A stretch of 8,438 bases of DNA from an uncultured Bacteroidales bacterium (GTDB lineage: Bacteria > Bacteroidota > Bacteroidia > Bacteroidales > Paludibacteraceae): contig CAIWIS010000818.1 of NCBI GenBank assembly GCA_903912795.1, positions 1 to 8,438 of the forward strand, in the 5' to 3' direction. The position numbers and the translations under genes are program-made. A model generated the notes under the pieces. The model made no database searches, was not told the origin of the DNA, and saw only the letters and a list, made by a program, of their open reading frames with translations. This document shows positions 6,206 through 8,438 of the stretch, piece after piece (the first letter of the stretch is position 1; each line of letters opens with the position of its first letter).

Positions 6206-6261
6206 TCTTTTGTTTGGTGTGTAATACTTTTATTAATTTTTCAATGTTGTGTTTTAGAAAA

Positions 6262-6287
6262 AAATGACATGAAGATTCATGCCATTT
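6262..6287. promoter_or_regulatory. Operator-like dyad upstream of the unknown gene
   Basis: AAATG-A-CATGAA and TTCATG-C-CATTT (6262-6273 and 6276-6287) are 12-base arms with one mismatch around a 2-base centre. The centre lies about 70 bases upstream of the ATG at 6205. Its compact symmetry suits a dimeric regulator rather than a terminator. No consensus promoter was seen between it and the gene. Confidence 0.55.
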
Positions 6288-6295
6288 GGGAAAAT

Positions 6296-6320
6296 ATAAA
6301 CGTATCAATTGTACGTTTAT
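6296..6320. terminator. Inverted repeat after the integrase stop, possible weak terminator or operator
   Basis: ATAAACGTA (6296-6304) and TACGTTTAT (6312-6320) form a perfect 9-bp repeat around a 7-base loop (TCAATTG). It lies 10 bases beyond the integrase stop at 6331. On the minus strand it is followed by ATTTTCCC, a short T-run, so it may end integrase transcripts weakly. Because it also sits next to the dyad at 6262-6287, it could be a second operator. Confidence 0.5.
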
Positions 6321-6330
6321 TATGTGAATA

Positions 6331-7635
6331 TTACAAAACTTTTGCGGCTTCGTCAATTTCTACATTTGCAAAACTATCCAAATAGGTGTTTGTTGTTTTC
6401 ATATCTTTGTGATCCATAATCTGTGAAATCAACTCACGTTTGATTCCATTATTCTGCAAGGTCATTGCCATGGTGTGCCGACTGACATAGGAAGTTAGAT
6501 TTATATCGCCAATGCCTAGAACCTTAGCCATTTCTTCAAGATTGTTGTTTATAGTAAGCAATCTATTGTGAATGTGTTTGTATAATTTTTCCCCTGTATA
6601 ATCTTTGCGTGACACGATTGGAAGTAGATAATTACCAATGGGTGTTTGAATACTACACAGTTCGTTTATGATTGTTTGAAGCTCGCCTGTTAGCTTTATG
6701 CTAATGGACTTAGACTTTTTGCTGTATTGAGTTTTTTGACGCTTATAAACGATGTATTGGCCATTTTCAAGCCTTTTTATATTATCAGGTGTTAGGTGAG
6801 CGATATCCACAAAACTCATTCCATAACAATAGTATGAGAATAAAAATACTAAGCGGGCAAATTGCACTGGTTCTTTTAACTTTATATCTGCTTTTACTTT
6901 AGCCAGATAATCAGTCGGTAAATATCGTTTTTCAGTTTCTTCTTCTAATTTGGCTACTTCAAAACCGCCTTTCCCGAATGGATAGGTTGAACGGCTTGCT
7001 TCCTTGGCTTCTATGGCCAGATTGAGAATTGACCGCAATTGTTTCATATAACCTCTACGGCTATTGCCACAGCATCCCTTGCGTTGAACTATCTTTGTAG
7101 TGCCATTTTTATATTTGTAAATTGATTCGCGCGGTGTTTGAAGAAATGCATCGAAATCCCTAACATACTTTATATCAATTTCCGAAAACAATCTCTTATA
7201 GAGCTTTTTATCAAATAATTCGAGCATTCTCAATGCAATTTCGTAACTACGCGCATTGCCTTGATGTCCGGTATTTTTTAATACTTGTATGTGGTTTTCA
7301 AAAAAAGGCTTAACTTTGCCCTTCTTTGCACGATTGAGGAATGATTCTTCGAATTGGTTTAGGGTCCAATCGATTTTGTTGCGGTCGAATTCATCAACAA
7401 CATCTTTGGCTTTTAAAAACTGACTGTTAATGAATGCATTGTTCTTCTCATAATCAGGATTGACACGTTTATCTTTCTTGAACTGAGAAAACTCTTCGTT
7501 CCACTGGTCGGGAGTTGCAGAAAGATTTAAACTGATGAATTTTCGTACCCGATCTTTGGTAATTCTCAAAACAATCGGGTGTTCACCACTCTTTAAAATG
7601 GTGCTCTTGTAAAGAATAATTGAAATGTATTTCAT
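6331..7635 (-). CDS. Tyrosine recombinase/integrase, CTnDOT-like subgroup
   Basis: This 434-residue site-specific recombinase would integrate and excise the element by cutting and rejoining att-site DNA through a covalent tyrosine link. The start is taken at the ATG at 7635 (MKYISIILYKS); the frame continues upstream only to a TTG at 7662. The N-terminal 90 residues resemble the arm-type DNA-binding domain, about 95-215 the core-binding SAM-like domain, and the rest the catalytic domain. Catalytic residues seen are the beta-hairpin Lys (YKRQKTQY, K301), Arg in SYVSRH (R386), His in MDHKD (H409) and nucleophile Tyr in TNTYL (Y418). The usual first Arg is Ser (GMSFVDIAHL, S274), as known for the CTnDOT integrase. 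The HxxR box starts with Ser rather than His. It is the rightmost element gene and has its own promoter and flanking repeats. Confidence 0.95.
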   Translation of the reverse strand: MKYISIILYKSTILKSGEHPIVLRITKDRVRKFISLNLSATPDQWNEEFSQFKKDKRVNPDYEKNNAFINSQFLKAKDVVDEFDRNKIDWTLNQFEESFLNRAKKGKVKPFFENHIQVLKNTGHQGNARSYEIALRMLELFDKKLYKRLFSEIDIKYVRDFDAFLQTPRESIYKYKNGTTKIVQRKGCCGNSRRGYMKQLRSILNLAIEAKEASRSTYPFGKGGFEVAKLEEETEKRYLPTDYLAKVKADIKLKEPVQFARLVFLFSYYCYGMSFVDIAHLTPDNIKRLENGQYIVYKRQKTQYSKKSKSISIKLTGELQTIINELCSIQTPIGNYLLPIVSRKDYTGEKLYKHIHNRLLTINNNLEEMAKVLGIGDINLTSYVSRHTMAMTLQNNGIKRELISQIMDHKDMKTTNTYLDSFANVEIDEAAKVL

Positions 7636-7637
7636 AC

Positions 7638-7671
7638 TTACGTTACACTTTACGTTACACAAACATTACAC
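7638..7671. repeat. Direct repeats TTACGTTACAC at the integrase start, candidate arm-type sites
   Basis: TTACGTTACAC occurs exactly twice, at 7638-7648 and 7650-7660, 12 bases apart. A partial third copy (TTACAC) lies at 7666-7671. The array begins right next to the integrase ATG, in its mRNA leader. Direct repeats in this place are common as integrase arm-type binding sites, which would also let the integrase repress its own gene. That role is inference. Confidence 0.65.
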
Positions 7672-7735
7672 ATTTGATAAAACTTAAGCAAAAAGTATCA
7701 AATAAGTAGGCTTGTTAGGCGTTGATTAATAAGTA

Positions 7736-7766
7736 CAAAGATACATAAATACAATGAATTACCAAA
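7736..7766 (-). promoter_or_regulatory. Bacteroidetes-type promoter of the integrase gene
   Basis: On the minus strand a TTTG (-33) is followed after 19 bases by TATCTTTG, an exact match to the -7 consensus TAnnTTTG. Spacing and both boxes fit the primary sigma factor of Bacteroidota. Transcription would start near 7729, leaving a leader of about 95 bases that includes the TTACGTTACAC repeats. Confidence 0.7.
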
Positions 7767-7886
7767 ATGTATAATATATAATATACACTTCTAAAGGGGA
7801 TGTAAATTACCATCGTCTTTGATAATTATATGAAAATTCAATTAGTAAATGCAACTTTGCAGACAAAATAGGAAAGTTTGTTTTTT

Positions 7887-7920
7887 CAGAGCCAGGAGGA
7901 ACCAGTCCCCCCTTGCTCTG
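7887..7920. repeat. Hairpin upstream of IS30 transposase
   Basis: CAGAGC (7887-7892) pairs with GCTCTG (7915-7920), and after one mismatch the inner bases AGG/CCT, then GG/CC, continue the stem. It lies 45 bases upstream of the transposase ATG. It could shield the gene from outside transcription or translation, as hairpins do in other insertion sequences, but this is inference. Confidence 0.5.
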
Positions 7921-7965
7921 ATGGGAAAAATTACTTATATTGTCTACCGACCAAAGTTGACATTT

Positions 7966-8438
7966 ATGAGTCATTTAACCAGAGAACAAAGATATACTAT
8001 TTGCACAATGTTGCAAAATGGCTATCCACAAAGTGAGATTGCCCGTGTTATAAATAAAGATAAATCAGTAGTCAGTCGTGAAATCCGCCGCAATGCAGAT
8101 GTCCGATCTGGCCAGTACAGAGATGATTTAGCGCAACGTAAATACCTGAAGCGTCAGTTATACAAAGCTAAACCCAGAACCTTCACACCTGAAGTTGCGG
8201 ATTATGTGCGAGAGAGATTGCGTCTCAAATACAGTCCGGAACAAATTGCAGGTGCTGCCAAAACAAATGGAGATAACTGTGTGTCACACGAACGCATCTA
8301 TCAGTTTATATGGAAAGATAAGCGTAAACAAGGAACGCTTTATCTTGACTTGAGAAACCGAGGACGTCACTACAAAAAGCGAAGTTTGATTTATGACAAA
8401 CGGGGAACAATCCCCAATCGCACAGATATATCTCAAAG
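7966..8438 (+). CDS. IS30-family transposase, N-terminal part
   Basis: The ATG at 7966 opens a frame that stays open to the window edge (157 residues seen; full-length members have roughly 320-380). Residues 1-45 (MSHLTREQRYTICTMLQNGYPQSEIARVINKDKSVVSREIRRN) are the HTH_38 DNA-binding domain typical of IS30 transposases. A second conserved block follows at 77-116 (VADYVRERLRLKYSPEQIAGA...VSHERIYQFIW). The DDE catalytic core lies mainly beyond the edge. The sequence resembles Bacteroides transposases of the IS4351 type. It binds the IS ends and performs transposition. No frameshift is visible in the part present. Confidence 0.95.
   Translation, partial: MSHLTREQRYTICTMLQNGYPQSEIARVINKDKSVVSREIRRNADVRSGQYRDDLAQRKYLKRQLYKAKPRTFTPEVADYVRERLRLKYSPEQIAGAAKTNGDNCVSHERIYQFIWKDKRKQGTLYLDLRNRGRHYKKRSLIYDKRGTIPNRTDISQ

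Larger units (their letters stand above)
952..7770. mobile_element. Probable integrative/mobilizable element of Bacteroidetes type (approximate bounds)
   Basis: Seven leftward genes run from a tyrosine integrase at the right end through HTH/excisionase-like proteins, a DUF3987 ATPase and a DUF6371 Toprim protein to a small HTH-like protein. This set is known from integrative elements of Bacteroidota. The bounds given are simply the outermost element-type gene on the left and the integrase promoter on the right, because no direct-repeat att sites were found. No relaxase, MobC, coupling protein or conjugation gene is present. The element is therefore either mobilized in trans or is a remnant. 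A LacI gene on the left and an IS30 copy on the right flank it. Confidence 0.65.
7636..7965. other. Region between integrase and IS30 transposase: integrase promoter, repeats and IS end
   Basis: These 330 bases contain no gene. Going right from the integrase start they hold the TTACGTTACAC repeats, the integrase promoter, a pair of AATAAGTA direct repeats (7701-7708 and 7728-7735), an AT-only stretch around 7769-7786 and the left part of the IS30 element with its hairpin. attR is expected here, but I could not match it to the left side. Confidence 0.5.
7851..8438 (+). mobile_element. IS30-family insertion sequence, left part (right end outside window)
   Basis: The transposase reading into the right edge defines an IS30-family element. 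Its left border cannot be fixed from one end. The start given is only a guess, at GCAACTTTGC, whose core CAACTTTG (7852-7859) is repeated inverted as CAAAGTTG at 7952-7959, just before the gene. Finding the right inverted repeat beyond 8438 would settle it. The insertion lies within about 200 bases of the integrase start, so it may separate the integrase from attR. Confidence 0.6.

Noticed and set aside
6162..6356. 64-codon minus-strand open frame bridging integrase end and unknown gene
   Set aside because: It overlaps both real genes in another frame and runs across both dyads; no supporting start signal.
7851..7860. GCAACTTTGC as a CTnDOT-like core site (GTAnnTTTGC)
   Set aside because: It deviates at the second base and no matching direct copy was found at the left side of the element; it fits the IS30 end equally well.

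Overview
The window looks like the chromosome of a Bacteroidota (Bacteroidales-like) bacterium carrying an inserted mobile element. Four things point there: the DNA is AT-rich; a -7/-33 promoter of the Bacteroidetes type (TTTG-N19-TAnnTTTG) can be read upstream of the integrase; the integrase carries Ser where most tyrosine recombinases carry the first catalytic Arg, as in the CTnDOT integrase; and the DUF6371 + DUF3987 + HTH_17 gene set is typical of integrative elements in this phylum.

Layout. Bases 2-769 (+) are the 3' part of a LacI/PurR-type regulator, taken as the left host flank. Bases 770-951 hold no gene but contain an AT-rich hairpin between convergent genes. From 952 to 7635 everything reads leftwards (-). 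In transcription order the genes are a tyrosine integrase (7635-6331), a 347-aa protein I do not recognise (6205-5162), an HTH_17/excisionase-like protein (4946-4593), a coiled-coil plus HTH protein (4596-4231), a DUF3987 P-loop ATPase (4234-2888), a DUF6371 zinc-finger/Toprim protein (2388-1309) and a small HTH-like protein (1290-952). The HTH, HTH and DUF3987 genes are joined by two ATGA start/stop overlaps, so they form a translationally coupled operon. To the right, 7966-8438 (+) is the 5' part of an IS30-family transposase running off the window.

Interpretation. The genes resemble the integration, regulation and replication/priming half of a Bacteroidetes integrative or mobilizable element. 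The integrase would handle integration and excision, the HTH proteins would act as excision factors or regulators, and DUF3987 with DUF6371 would act as helicase/primase-like replication proteins. No relaxase, MobC or conjugation gene lies between the LacI gene and the integrase, so the element is either a minimal, trans-mobilized one or has lost its mobilization genes. attL and attR could not be found by eye.

The most interesting parts are non-coding. A 499-bp gap (2389-2887) between the two primase-like genes is packed with perfect and nested inverted repeats plus short CGCAAC repeats, which suggests an origin (oriV or oriT). A cluster of five GGGTCGGA iterons (5062-5158) surrounds a clear intrinsic terminator and lies next to the operon promoter. 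Dyads lie ahead of the unknown gene, and a 12-bp-phased repeat covers the integrase start. The DUF6371 gene also carries two copies of a G/C-rich palindromic repeat that have become coding sequence in its inter-domain linker.
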